From Sunxiuqinia elliptica (GTDB lineage Bacteria; Bacteroidota; Bacteroidia; Bacteroidales; Prolixibacteraceae): a stretch of DNA of 64,000 nt. This document shows, piece after piece, positions 18,746 through 26,800 of this stretch. Location of the stretch: contig NZ_FONW01000002.1 in assembly GCF_900113005.1 (NCBI RefSeq), forward strand, positions 310,001 through 374,000, in the 5' to 3' direction. A program made the position numbers and the translations under genes. Below the pieces are notes generated by a model, which searched no databases, was not told the DNA's origin, and saw only the letters and a program-made list of their open reading frames with translations. Every line of letters begins with the position of its first letter. Position 1 is the stretch's first letter.

Positions 18746-19519
18746 ATGACTTTGGGCGAAATTAAAGAGTTGCTGGATGAGAAGGCAGTACAGTACAACC
18801 ATCCTGACTTCATTGAAACTGACCCAATACAGATTCCTCGTCAGTTTGAACAAAAGGAAAATATCGAAATTGCTGGTTTCTTAGCGGCTACCATTGCTTG
18901 GGGACAACGTCCGACAATCATCAAAAATGCTTCACGTTTGATGAATTGGATGGAACATGAGCCGTATGCTTTTTTAATGAATACGACTGAGAACGACTGG
19001 GGCAATTTTCTGGAATTTAAGCACCGCACATTTAATGGAACAGATTGCCTGTTTTTTCTGCGTTCACTGAAAAACATCTATAAAAATCATCAAGGCTTAG
19101 AGACTGTGTTTGCGCATGGTTACCGACAGAATAATTCAGTTGCTTCAGCATTAAGATATTTTCGAAAGGTCTTTTTTGAAGTTGATCACGAATCCAGATC
19201 GCAGAAGCACGTGTCTAACATTGATCGAGGCGCATCGGCTAAACGCCTAAATATGTTTCTACGCTGGATGGTTCGTTCAGATGATGCGGGGGTTGATTTT
19301 GGAATTTGGCGTCAGCTTCCCATGAGTGACTTGCTAATACCTCTCGATGTTCATACTGGCACGCAAGCTCGCGCGTTAGGATTACTGCAGAGGAAGCAAG
19401 ATAATTGGCGTTCGGTTCTTGAGTTGACCGATCAATTACGAAAATTTGATCCCGATGATCCGATTAAATATGACTTCGCTTTATTTGGCTTAGGAGCTTT
19501 CAAGAACACTTGGGGCTAA
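18746..19519 (+). CDS. TIGR02757 (DUF2400) family protein
   Basis: A 257-residue cytoplasmic protein of the TIGR02757 family. The start at ATG 18746 is chosen, 4 bp after the lolD stop, rather than in-frame codons inside lolD, because the family begins with a helix like LGEIKELLDEKA. Visible conserved phrases: FLAATIAWGQRPTIIKNASRLM, SAKRLNMFLRWMVR and LIPLDVHTGTQARALGLL. The last two resemble the helix-hairpin-helix DNA glycosylase fold (a Lys/Asp-bearing region), but catalysis has not been shown for this family. Function unknown. Confidence 0.85.
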   Translation: MTLGEIKELLDEKAVQYNHPDFIETDPIQIPRQFEQKENIEIAGFLAATIAWGQRPTIIKNASRLMNWMEHEPYAFLMNTTENDWGNFLEFKHRTFNGTDCLFFLRSLKNIYKNHQGLETVFAHGYRQNNSVASALRYFRKVFFEVDHESRSQKHVSNIDRGASAKRLNMFLRWMVRSDDAGVDFGIWRQLPMSDLLIPLDVHTGTQARALGLLQRKQDNWRSVLELTDQLRKFDPDDPIKYDFALFGLGAFKNTWG

Positions 19520-19863
19520 TTTGTTGTTAATTAAGCTTGATGACGAATGAAATTTTTCTTGCTAACTTTGGATGCACCGGTAAACCCGAAGCTCTGTTTT
19601 ATTCTACAGAACTCGGATTTTCGTGGTATTTGGGACGATTTTCATAAAATATTTAATGTGATTTGTATTAGGGCCTAAAAATTACCTAATTGTTAGGAGA
19701 ATGTTATTTTGGTAATCGGAAATTGAAGAATTTCAGGTTTTATTAGATATTTGTAAAAAACGCAAGAAGCCAAAAAACGGTCAATAAAATTACTTTAGGT
19801 AATGGCTCTATCGCTTGTTGGTTAGTGCTTTGGGGAATTTTAAGTTGGTCGGTTAATTGAAAA
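19520..19863 (+). promoter_or_regulatory. Long leader upstream of nhaA, no gene
   Basis: No coding frame. A -7 box TAACTTTG lies at 19563-19570, about 290 nt before nhaA, so the leader RNA would be long. Soon after, 19586-19597 can pair with 19606-19616 (CCGA with TCGG, CTGT with ACAG) to give a hairpin followed by ATTTT. The hairpin could terminate the preceding gene or be part of a regulatory leader. Confidence 0.45.
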
Positions 19864-21204
19864 ATGAAATTGGATATCTTGCATAAACATATAATAACGA
19901 TGATAGAACGTATACTCGTAACTCCTTTTCAGAAATTTGTTAAAATTGAAAGTTTAAGTGGTATTCTTTTGTTTGGTGCTACCATCTTTGCACTCATTTG
20001 GGCCAACTCACCATTTGCTCACTTGTACGAATCGTTGTGGGATTATAAGCTTGGAATTACTACCGAGAGCTTTTCGTTGAATAAACCATTGATTTTGTGG
20101 GTGAATGATGGTTTGATGACAATTTTCTTTTTTCTCATTGGATTAGAGATAAAGCGGGAACTGATTATTGGAGAACTAAACTCGGTTCGGAAGGCCGCTT
20201 TCCCGTTCTTTGCCGCTATTGGTGGGATGCTTGTTCCTGTTGGCCTGTTTGTCCTGCTTAATAATAACCCTGAAACTTTGGCAGGTTGGGGAATTCCGAT
20301 GGCAACAGATATTGCTTTTTCACTGGCAATTTTGAACTTGCTGGGGAAAAGAGTCCCAATTAGTCTGAAAGTATTTTTGACCGCTTTCGCGATTGTTGAT
20401 GACTTAGGAGCAGTGTTGGTTATTGCTTTGTTTTATAGTACCGGCATTAAGTGGGCCTTGCTAGCCTATGCAATGGGGCTGGTCGGTATTTTATTTGCAC
20501 TTTCTTATTGGCGTCTTTATTCAAAATACCTTTATTTAATTGTTGGTATTGTGGTGTGGGTGCTGTTTTTAAAATCTGGTATTCATCCAACGATAGCCGG
20601 TGTTTTGTTGGCTTTAACCATTCCTATTCGTCAGCGTATCGGTGTTCAGGCTTATACGCGGAAAGTTTCAAGTATCATTGAAGGCTTTGAGTTTTCGAAA
20701 AAAGGAGAAGCTCCTATTTTATCTTCCAATCAAATCGAGCAATTAGATGATTTGGAAGGTTGGACGACAGCCGTGCAATCACCTTTGCAGCATTTAGAAC
20801 ATCGCCTGCACAATTGGGTGGCTTACTTAGTGATGCCGATTTTTGCCTTGGCGAATGCTGGAATCTCTTTTGGTGAGAACATGCATCTGGATTATGCATT
20901 GATTGCCAGTATTGCAATTGGCTTATTTGTTGGTAAGGGAATTGGGGTTAGCCTGTTCTCAATTCTGGGTGTGAAATTGAAGTTGGCTGCTTTCCCCGAA
21001 GGGGTGAATTATAAGAGTCTTATCGGGGTCGCATTATTGGCGGGTGTTGGTTTTACGATGTCTATTTTTATTTCAAACCTGGCCTTTGTAAACTCTGTAT
21101 TTGAAGATTCGGCCAAGGTGGGAATTCTACTCGGTTCGTTGGTTTCTGGAATTGTGGGTTATGTCTTTTTGTATATGTGCAGCAAAAAAGATTGTAGTGC
21201 TTAG
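19864..21204 (+). CDS. nhaA: Na+/H+ antiporter NhaA
   Basis: A 446-residue inner-membrane antiporter that expels sodium (or lithium) in exchange for protons. Hydrophobic helices cover most of its length. Hallmarks: SGILLFGATIFALIWANSP in the first helix, FFFLIGLEIKRELIIGEL, the discontinuous helix 4 motif with MATDIAFSLAIL and the ion-binding Asp pair in AFAIVDDLGAV (equivalent to Asp163/Asp164 of E. coli NhaA). The C-terminal half has ALLAGVGFTMSIFISNLAF. An internal Met at 19900 (MIERILVTPF) aligns better with the usual N-terminus and may be the true start. It stands alone after a long leader. Confidence 0.95.
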   Translation: MKLDILHKHIITMIERILVTPFQKFVKIESLSGILLFGATIFALIWANSPFAHLYESLWDYKLGITTESFSLNKPLILWVNDGLMTIFFFLIGLEIKRELIIGELNSVRKAAFPFFAAIGGMLVPVGLFVLLNNNPETLAGWGIPMATDIAFSLAILNLLGKRVPISLKVFLTAFAIVDDLGAVLVIALFYSTGIKWALLAYAMGLVGILFALSYWRLYSKYLYLIVGIVVWVLFLKSGIHPTIAGVLLALTIPIRQRIGVQAYTRKVSSIIEGFEFSKKGEAPILSSNQIEQLDDLEGWTTAVQSPLQHLEHRLHNWVAYLVMPIFALANAGISFGENMHLDYALIASIAIGLFVGKGIGVSLFSILGVKLKLAAFPEGVNYKSLIGVALLAGVGFTMSIFISNLAFVNSVFEDSAKVGILLGSLVSGIVGYVFLYMCSKKDCSA

Positions 21205-21244
21205 TAAAGTGAAAAGGCTTAGTGCCTTATCTTAGATAAAATAA

Positions 21245-21284
21245 AAATAGATGGCTGGATTTTATATCTGGCCATCTATTTTTT
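21245..21284 (+). terminator. Terminator after nhaA
   Basis: AATAGATGGC (21246-21255) pairs with GCCATCTATT (21271-21280), loop 15 nt, followed by a T-run. Confidence 0.8.
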
Positions 21285-21418
21285 ATGAGTTATCAACCTT
21301 TGTTGATTATTTACAGTCTGTGTAAATCGAAATAATAACGATGTGTTTGCTTTTCTAATTCTTAAAAGCGGTAATAAGTTATTAAAAATCAAATTGGCTG
21401 GTGCCGGCCCCCAAAACC

Positions 21419-21619
21419 TCAAACGCCGGCATTTAGCAGTGGTTCCTTGTTCGGTTGAATCGAATCAACGGAAGAGGTCGTTGTCGGAGTTGGTAACTGT
21501 TGTTCATCTACCATAGCCTCATTACTACTTGTCGTGTCCTGGCTATTCTTACGATGGAAAGAACAATAAACAACCAGGCACAGTAAAAATCCCAAAATGT
21601 AATAATCTCTCTTTTTCAT
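21419..21619 (-). CDS. Small single-helix membrane protein, hypothetical
   Basis: A 66-residue protein: basic start (MKKRD), one hydrophobic helix (YYILGFLLCLVVYCSF), then a Ser/Thr/Pro/Gln-rich tail. Not recognised. It is supported as a real gene by a good -7 box on this strand about 52 nt upstream (21672-21679) and by its isolated position between two other transcription units. The helix contains two Cys, so a lipoprotein is possible, but the lipobox is poor. Confidence 0.5.
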   Translation of the reverse strand: MKKRDYYILGFLLCLVVYCSFHRKNSQDTTSSNEAMVDEQQLPTPTTTSSVDSIQPNKEPLLNAGV

Positions 21620-21671
21620 GCTAATTCGCCGTCACTTATATTACTACGAAATGCTTTTGTTTTAGCGCCTG

Positions 21672-21679
21672 CAAATGTA
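21672..21679 (-). promoter_or_regulatory. -7 box for the small hypothetical gene
   Basis: Read on the minus strand this is TACATTTG, matching TAnnTTTG, with GTTG about 17 nt further upstream (21697-21700). Confidence 0.5.
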
Positions 21680-21773
21680 TAAAATAGCCTTGCTGTCAAC
21701 CTGCTTCCGATGGAAATGCAAATGAAAAGCACGTTAATTAACAATGGCATAATATACCTAGCTAATGAATTTA

Positions 21774-21781
21774 TACTTTTG
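21774..21781 (+). promoter_or_regulatory. -7 box upstream of trmN6
   Basis: TACTTTTG matches TAnnTTTG and lies 36 nt before the ATG at 21818, which supports that start over earlier in-frame ATGs. Confidence 0.5.
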
Positions 21782-21817
21782 ATTTTAAAAAATGAGATAA
21801 CTCACAAATCAAGAGGA

Positions 21818-22528
21818 ATGGGACGAAACAACTATTTTCAGTTTAAGCATTTTCGGATTGTTCAGGAGCATGCTGCAATGAAAGTTGGAATTGATGGAGT
21901 GCTTCTGGGGGCTTGGATCAACTTAAGCGGAGTCAAGCGGGTGTTGGATATTGGAACAGGAACAGGACTGATTGCTTTAATGGCTGCTCAAAGATCGCAA
22001 GCCTTGGTTGATGCTGTTGAGCTGGAGCCGGAGGCAATAAAAGATGCGACAGCGAATTTTCATAACTCGAAATGGGTGAGCCGGATTAAGCTTTTTCAAG
22101 GAGCCTTTCAAGATTTTGAATCAGCCTATCGGTATGATCACCTTTTTTCAAATCCGCCTTTTTTTGAAAACGCGTTGAAAGCAAAAGATCCCAAGAGAAC
22201 GCAAGCGCGGCATACGGACGCATTGAGTTTACAAGAGTTGTTGAGTAAAGCAAAGCAATTGCTGAATGAGAAGGGGCGATTGAGTTTAATTTTACCTGTG
22301 GATCAGGAAAAGCGTTTGTTGGAGTTGACCGAAGCAACAGGCTTTAAGCTTAGCCGAATCGTAAGAGTTGCCCCCGATTTAAATAAGAAGTTTCACCGGT
22401 TACTGGTGGAGTTATCTTTGGAAGACGCTCTACTCCAAGAGTCAGTTTTTTATATCCGCGATGCAAAAAGCAGTGATTTTTCAATGGATTATCGAGAGCT
22501 AACGAAAGATTTTTACCTGGCATTTTAA
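21818..22528 (+). CDS. trmN6: tRNA1(Val) adenine-37 N6-methyltransferase (TrmN6/YfiC-like)
   Basis: A SAM-dependent class I methyltransferase expected to methylate A37 of a tRNA. The start at 21818 follows an AGAGG ribosome binding site and begins with the usual GRNNYFQFKHFRIVQEHAAMKVGIDGVLLGAW. SAM motif I is RVLDIGTGTGLIALMAAQR; the catalytic N6-adenine motif NPPF appears as FSNPPFFEN. It is about 236 residues, the normal size. Upstream in-frame codons give a sequence unlike the family. It converges with the flavodoxin gene and overlaps it by 4 bp at the stop codons. Confidence 0.9.
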   Translation: MGRNNYFQFKHFRIVQEHAAMKVGIDGVLLGAWINLSGVKRVLDIGTGTGLIALMAAQRSQALVDAVELEPEAIKDATANFHNSKWVSRIKLFQGAFQDFESAYRYDHLFSNPPFFENALKAKDPKRTQARHTDALSLQELLSKAKQLLNEKGRLSLILPVDQEKRLLELTEATGFKLSRIVRVAPDLNKKFHRLLVELSLEDALLQESVFYIRDAKSSDFSMDYRELTKDFYLAF

Positions 22529-23028
22529 ATGAGAAGCAAGAACGGGGAAAATGTTTTTTCCATCCTTCGAGCAAATTTGTGAATGGCTTCGTGGTCTACC
22601 TTGTTGACTGTTTCTTCAACTTTAGCTACTTTTTTAACAATGATCTTCTCGAAAAAACGCATTTTCTCGAAGTTAAACTCACCTCCCAAAATGGCTTCAG
22701 ATTTGGCATATTGGTGCAGCTTTTCAGGAAAGGCGTTATTCAACTGCTGAAAAGCCTCTTCTCCTTCATGCATACAGCAAATGAAAAGTCCAATTTCTTT
22801 CTTACCTAATTCCTCCAAGTTGTATTCACAAAACTCTTTCAGTTTTCGTTGAATTTGTCCGGCATGGATCGATCCTCCAATGATTACACGGTCATGATTT
22901 TGAAAGTCAGGATTTTTGTCCTCTTTTAAATTGACGAGAGAAACTTGCCCAGAAAGCTCATTGGCTAGTTCATGTGCAACCCTTTTGGTACAACCGTGGG
23001 TTGACATATAAATAATCATTGTTTTCAT
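22525..23028 (-). CDS. Flavodoxin-domain protein (HemG-like)
   Basis: A 167-residue flavodoxin-fold protein. The start at 23028 (MKTMIIYMSTHGCTKRVA) gives the FMN phosphate-binding loop at once; a -7-like box TAAATTTG on this strand (23047-23054) lies just upstream and excludes earlier ATGs. Further flavodoxin features are DRVIIGGSIHAGQIQRKLKEF and IGLFICCMHEGEEAF. The family includes menaquinone-dependent protoporphyrinogen oxidase HemG, and the SIHAG phrase fits that group, but no haem genes are nearby, so the role stays open. Convergent with trmN6. Confidence 0.8.
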   Translation of the reverse strand: MKTMIIYMSTHGCTKRVAHELANELSGQVSLVNLKEDKNPDFQNHDRVIIGGSIHAGQIQRKLKEFCEYNLEELGKKEIGLFICCMHEGEEAFQQLNNAFPEKLHQYAKSEAILGGEFNFEKMRFFEKIIVKKVAKVEETVNKVDHEAIHKFARRMEKTFSPFLLLI

Positions 23029-23158
23029 AAGATGGAGATTTTCTATCAAATTTAAGGCATTTGTCCAAAACAAACCGTGTTTTTATCGGTTAAGTTAAGA
23101 TTATAATCGGCCAGTAAAGATAAATTCAGATTCATATGTCTTTTTATATAAATTATTT

Positions 23159-23166
23159 ATCTTTGC
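23159..23166 (+). promoter_or_regulatory. -7 box of the FNR-type reductase gene
   Basis: TATCTTTG lies 19 nt before the start codon; no clear -33 element. Confidence 0.5.
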
Positions 23167-23184
23167 AGCCCAAAATTACATGCT

Positions 23185-23865
23185 ATGTCGATAGAAGTTA
23201 TGCAAGCAATTAAGATTGATGAAAGCTTTTACAAAGTAAAAGAAGTCAGACGACTAACGGATGAAACATTCTCATTGAGATTGCCAAAGAAACAATTTAA
23301 ATTTAAAGCCGGACAACATATTTCACTGGGTATTCAAGGGGACTATCAAAGTCGCGAATATTCGATTTACAGTGGAGAGCAGGATGAGCATTTGGAGGTT
23401 TTGGTGAAAGAAGTAAAAGAAGGTTATTTCTCCCCAAAACTGAGCCATCTGAAACCCGGAGATTTGGTGGAAGTGAACGGCCCTTTCGGAAAGTTTCGTA
23501 TTGATGAAAAAAAGGTTGCAGACCACAAGTTTGTATTCATTGCAAGTGGCACTGGAATTGCTCCTTTCCGAAGCATGGTAAGAACCTACCCGGAGTTGGA
23601 CTACCAAATCATTCATGGTGTTCGCTACGGACATGAGGCGTATGATAAAGACGAATATGCTCCTGAGCGACATGTGTTGTGTACTACAGGAGATAAGAGC
23701 GGACAAGTTCATGGTCGCTTGACAAAGTATTTGAAGAAAACAAAATTTGACAAAACAACGCAGTTTTATCTGTGTGGAAACAGTAACATGATTTTTGATG
23801 CTTTGGAAGTGCTAAAGGACAAAGGATTTGATCGTGATCAGATTCACTGTGAAGTTTATTTTTAA
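23185..23865 (+). CDS. FAD/NAD(P)-binding ferredoxin reductase-type oxidoreductase
   Basis: A 226-residue flavoenzyme of the ferredoxin-NADP reductase superfamily without a fused ferredoxin domain. The N-terminal FAD-binding barrel shows SREYSIYS (the RxYS flavin motif, residues about 52-59) and GYFSPKLSHLKPGDLVEVNGPFG; the C-terminal nucleotide domain has FIASGTGIAPFRSM and ends with FYLCGNSNMIFDALEVL and an aromatic C-terminal residue. It would pass electrons between NAD(P)H and a ferredoxin or flavodoxin. The flavodoxin-domain protein encoded next door on the other strand is a possible partner, but this is inference. Confidence 0.88.
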   Translation: MSIEVMQAIKIDESFYKVKEVRRLTDETFSLRLPKKQFKFKAGQHISLGIQGDYQSREYSIYSGEQDEHLEVLVKEVKEGYFSPKLSHLKPGDLVEVNGPFGKFRIDEKKVADHKFVFIASGTGIAPFRSMVRTYPELDYQIIHGVRYGHEAYDKDEYAPERHVLCTTGDKSGQVHGRLTKYLKKTKFDKTTQFYLCGNSNMIFDALEVLKDKGFDRDQIHCEVYF

Positions 23866-23917
23866 GCAATTTCAGAAGCCATAAGAAGTTTTTCTTTTTT
23901 AAGACTGAAAAATAGAA

Positions 23918-25273
23918 ATGATGAAATACCACTTGATTACATTGGGATGCCAAATGAACCTGTCGGACAGTGAGCGCGTAAGTGCGGTGTTGGAACGGAT
24001 GGGCTATGAGCGGACGGATAACGAGGAGGAGGCCACCTTGCTGGGCATGTTAGCGTGCTCGGTTCGGCAAAAGCCAATTGATAAGGTATATAACAAGATT
24101 GCCCAATGGAACAGGTGGAAAAACAACCGCAACCTGATCACCTTTGTATCCGGTTGCATTTTGCCAGCAGATAAAGAAAAATTCTTAAAGCTGTTCGATC
24201 TTATTTTTCCGATGAGTGAGCTCAGTCAACTGCCTGATATGATCCGGAATTATGGGGTGGTCAATGCAGCTTCGCTAAAGACACCGAAGCCGGTGATGCC
24301 TAAAAATGAGCACATCGTTGACCTATGGCACATCAAGCCCAAATACGAGTCAACTTATGAGGCTTTCGTTCCCATTCAAAATGGGTGCGATAAGTTTTGT
24401 ACTTTTTGTGCTGTGCCTTATACTCGAGGACGTGAAGTTTCCCGTCCTTCTACTGATATTCTGGATGAAATCCGACATTTAGTTAATCAAGGCTATAAGT
24501 CGATAACCTTGCTGGGACAGAATGTAAACTCCTATGGTCTGGACAAGCATGGCGAGGAAGTTTCGTTTGCAGACCTACTGAGGCAGGTTGGAGAGTATGG
24601 ACGAGTTTCAGGCGAAGAATTTTGGGTGTATTTTACATCGCCACACCCGCAGGATATGGGACGCGATGTGATTGAAGTGATTGCAGAGTATGATTGTTTG
24701 GCGAAACAAATTCATTTGCCGATGCAAAGTGGCGATGAAAAAGTCTTGATCAAGATGAATCGTCGTCACTCAATGGATAAATACCAAAAAATCGTGACCG
24801 ATATTCGGGAGTTAATTCCGCAAGCGACTTTATTTACCGACATCATTGTTGGATTTACCGGCGAAGATGAGGCTGCTTTTCAGAATACGGTTGCTGCCAT
24901 GGATGAGTTTAAGTTCAACATGGCCTATATCGCCATGTATTCTCCACGTCCGGGAGCGGCTAGTTACCGTTGGGACGATGAAGTCGCACAGGATGTGAAG
25001 AAAGATCGTTTCCATCGGCTATCCGAAGTGATGAAAACGCATACGAGAAACTACAATGAGCAATTGGTTGGAAAAACAGTGCGCTTGCTGATTAATGGTG
25101 CCGACCGAAAAACAGGCTTTAGCACCGGATTAACCGAAGGAAAGCTCAACGTTCGGCTCGATCGGAAAGCGCCTGAGTTAATGGGAACAATTGTTGATGT
25201 TCTGATTACCTCGGCTGCCGATTTCTCATTAAGTGGTGAGTTGGTAACGCAGAAGGAAGAAGTGGAATCATGA
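23918..25273 (+). CDS. miaB: MiaB-family tRNA methylthiotransferase (radical SAM)
   Basis: A 451-residue radical SAM enzyme expected to add a methylthio group to isopentenyl-A37 in tRNA. The N-terminal UPF0004 domain has three Cys for the second Fe-S cluster (LGCQMN, MLACSVRQ, VSGCI), the radical SAM domain has CDKFCTFC, and the C-terminus is a TRAM-like domain. The start LITLGCQMNLSDSERV and the phrase LLGMLACSVRQ differ from the common NTC(A/S)IR form of MiaB, so this is a divergent member. Two consecutive ATGs (23918, 23921) are possible starts. It overlaps mtaB by 4 bp (ATGA), so the two are translationally coupled. Confidence 0.83.
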   Translation: MMKYHLITLGCQMNLSDSERVSAVLERMGYERTDNEEEATLLGMLACSVRQKPIDKVYNKIAQWNRWKNNRNLITFVSGCILPADKEKFLKLFDLIFPMSELSQLPDMIRNYGVVNAASLKTPKPVMPKNEHIVDLWHIKPKYESTYEAFVPIQNGCDKFCTFCAVPYTRGREVSRPSTDILDEIRHLVNQGYKSITLLGQNVNSYGLDKHGEEVSFADLLRQVGEYGRVSGEEFWVYFTSPHPQDMGRDVIEVIAEYDCLAKQIHLPMQSGDEKVLIKMNRRHSMDKYQKIVTDIRELIPQATLFTDIIVGFTGEDEAAFQNTVAAMDEFKFNMAYIAMYSPRPGAASYRWDDEVAQDVKKDRFHRLSEVMKTHTRNYNEQLVGKTVRLLINGADRKTGFSTGLTEGKLNVRLDRKAPELMGTIVDVLITSAADFSLSGELVTQKEEVES

Positions 25274-26574
25274 GTTTGGAAAAGAGAAAGATTGCGTTTA
25301 AAACATTGGGGTGTCGTTTAAATCAATACGAAACCGATGCCTTGGTATCTGATTTTGATCAGGCAGGCTATGAGGTCGTTGATTTTAAAGATGCTGCGGA
25401 TGTAGTTGTGGTAAACACCTGCACTGTAACCAATCAAAGCGATCAGAAATCACGAAACATTATTAGCCAGGCTGCCCGGAATAACCAGGGATCAATGGTT
25501 GTGGTTACCGGTTGTATGGCTAACAACTATAAAGAAAAGCTAGAAGGGCAGGATAAAATTACTTACGTGGTTGATAACAAACGTAAGGCCAGCATCCGCC
25601 AATTGGTGGATGCGCATTTCAATGGCGAAATTCTGCATCCTTCAAATTTGGATGGTGATGTGTTCCAATTTAGCACGGTCGACAAAAGTTTACACACACG
25701 AAGTTCGATTAAAATCCAAGATGGATGTGACAACTTTTGTACGTTTTGTATCATCCCGAAAGTGAGGGGAAGAGCGGTCAGTCGTCCGTTGCCTGAAATT
25801 ATTGAGAATGTAAAACATACGCTTGCCAATGGTTTTAAAGAACTGGTGATAACTGGCGTGAATATTGGGCGTTACGAGTGGGAAGATAAGCGATTTGAAG
25901 ATGTTGTTGAAGCCATTCTTGATATTCCCGGAGATTTCCGAGTACGAATTTCGTCGCTGGAACCCGATGGATTTGGTGATCGGTTTCTAGATTTATTCAA
26001 ACATCCCAAGTTAGCACCCCACTTGCATCTTTGTTTGCAAAGTGGATCGGATAAAGTCTTGTTGCGCATGCGCCGGATGTATGCTTATAAGCGTTTTGAA
26101 TCGATCGTTGAATGTTTTCGTGTGGTATGGCCCGACTTCAATTTTACGACTGATTTGATTGTTGGTTTTCCAGGAGAAGACGAGGATGATTTTCAACAGA
26201 GCTTGGATGCTGTTAATCAGTTTGGTTTTAGTCATGTGCATGCCTTCAAATACTCAGTTCGAAAAGGAACTCGGGCTGAAAGAATGGAGGAGCAGGTGCC
26301 TGAGAAAGTTAAAACAAGTCGTTCGGCTCAATTGCGTGATCAATCTGAAGCAATGCGGAAAAGCTATTTGAATCGATTTATTGGACAAAAGCAAACGGTT
26401 TTGATTGAAAAGATTGATGAGCAAGGCTGGGCCTCAGGCTATGGCGAGCATTATGTACCAGTTGAATTCAAGGTTGATGGCATTTCAAAAAATACCTTTC
26501 ATAAAGTTCGAATTACCAAATTAAAAGGGGAGAACGAGTCGCTAACCTTAGTTGGTGAACTTGAATTAATTTAG
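25270..26574 (+). CDS. mtaB: tRNA t6A37 methylthiotransferase MtaB
   Basis: A 434-residue radical SAM methylthiotransferase that converts t6A37 to ms2t6A37 in tRNAs reading ANN codons. The N-terminal UPF0004 domain has FKTLGCRLNQYETDAL, NTCTVTNQSDQKSR and TGCMA, characteristic of the MtaB subgroup; the radical SAM Cys triad is CDNFCTFC; a TRAM domain follows. The GCRLNQYE phrase separates it from MiaB and RimO. It is coupled to miaB by a 4-bp overlap, so a single transcript modifies the two main kinds of A37. Confidence 0.93.
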   Translation: MSLEKRKIAFKTLGCRLNQYETDALVSDFDQAGYEVVDFKDAADVVVVNTCTVTNQSDQKSRNIISQAARNNQGSMVVVTGCMANNYKEKLEGQDKITYVVDNKRKASIRQLVDAHFNGEILHPSNLDGDVFQFSTVDKSLHTRSSIKIQDGCDNFCTFCIIPKVRGRAVSRPLPEIIENVKHTLANGFKELVITGVNIGRYEWEDKRFEDVVEAILDIPGDFRVRISSLEPDGFGDRFLDLFKHPKLAPHLHLCLQSGSDKVLLRMRRMYAYKRFESIVECFRVVWPDFNFTTDLIVGFPGEDEDDFQQSLDAVNQFGFSHVHAFKYSVRKGTRAERMEEQVPEKVKTSRSAQLRDQSEAMRKSYLNRFIGQKQTVLIEKIDEQGWASGYGEHYVPVEFKVDGISKNTFHKVRITKLKGENESLTLVGELELI

Positions 26575-26800
26575 CGGAGCCAGTTCTGTTTGGAGTTGAG
26601 AGTCGTTGGTTCTGGTTTGAGTTGAAGGTTCTTTTTATGATCGTAATCAAGATGATTCATCGATTTTGCTGAGAATTTTAGGGCTGTGTTGCTTGTTATG
26701 CGGTACTTGTTGTAAAAAAATTAAGGCTTCTCAGTGAACTAATAGTCTTGAATTTTGTCATAATAAGAGATTTTCCATTTCAAATTTGTTTAACGACAAC

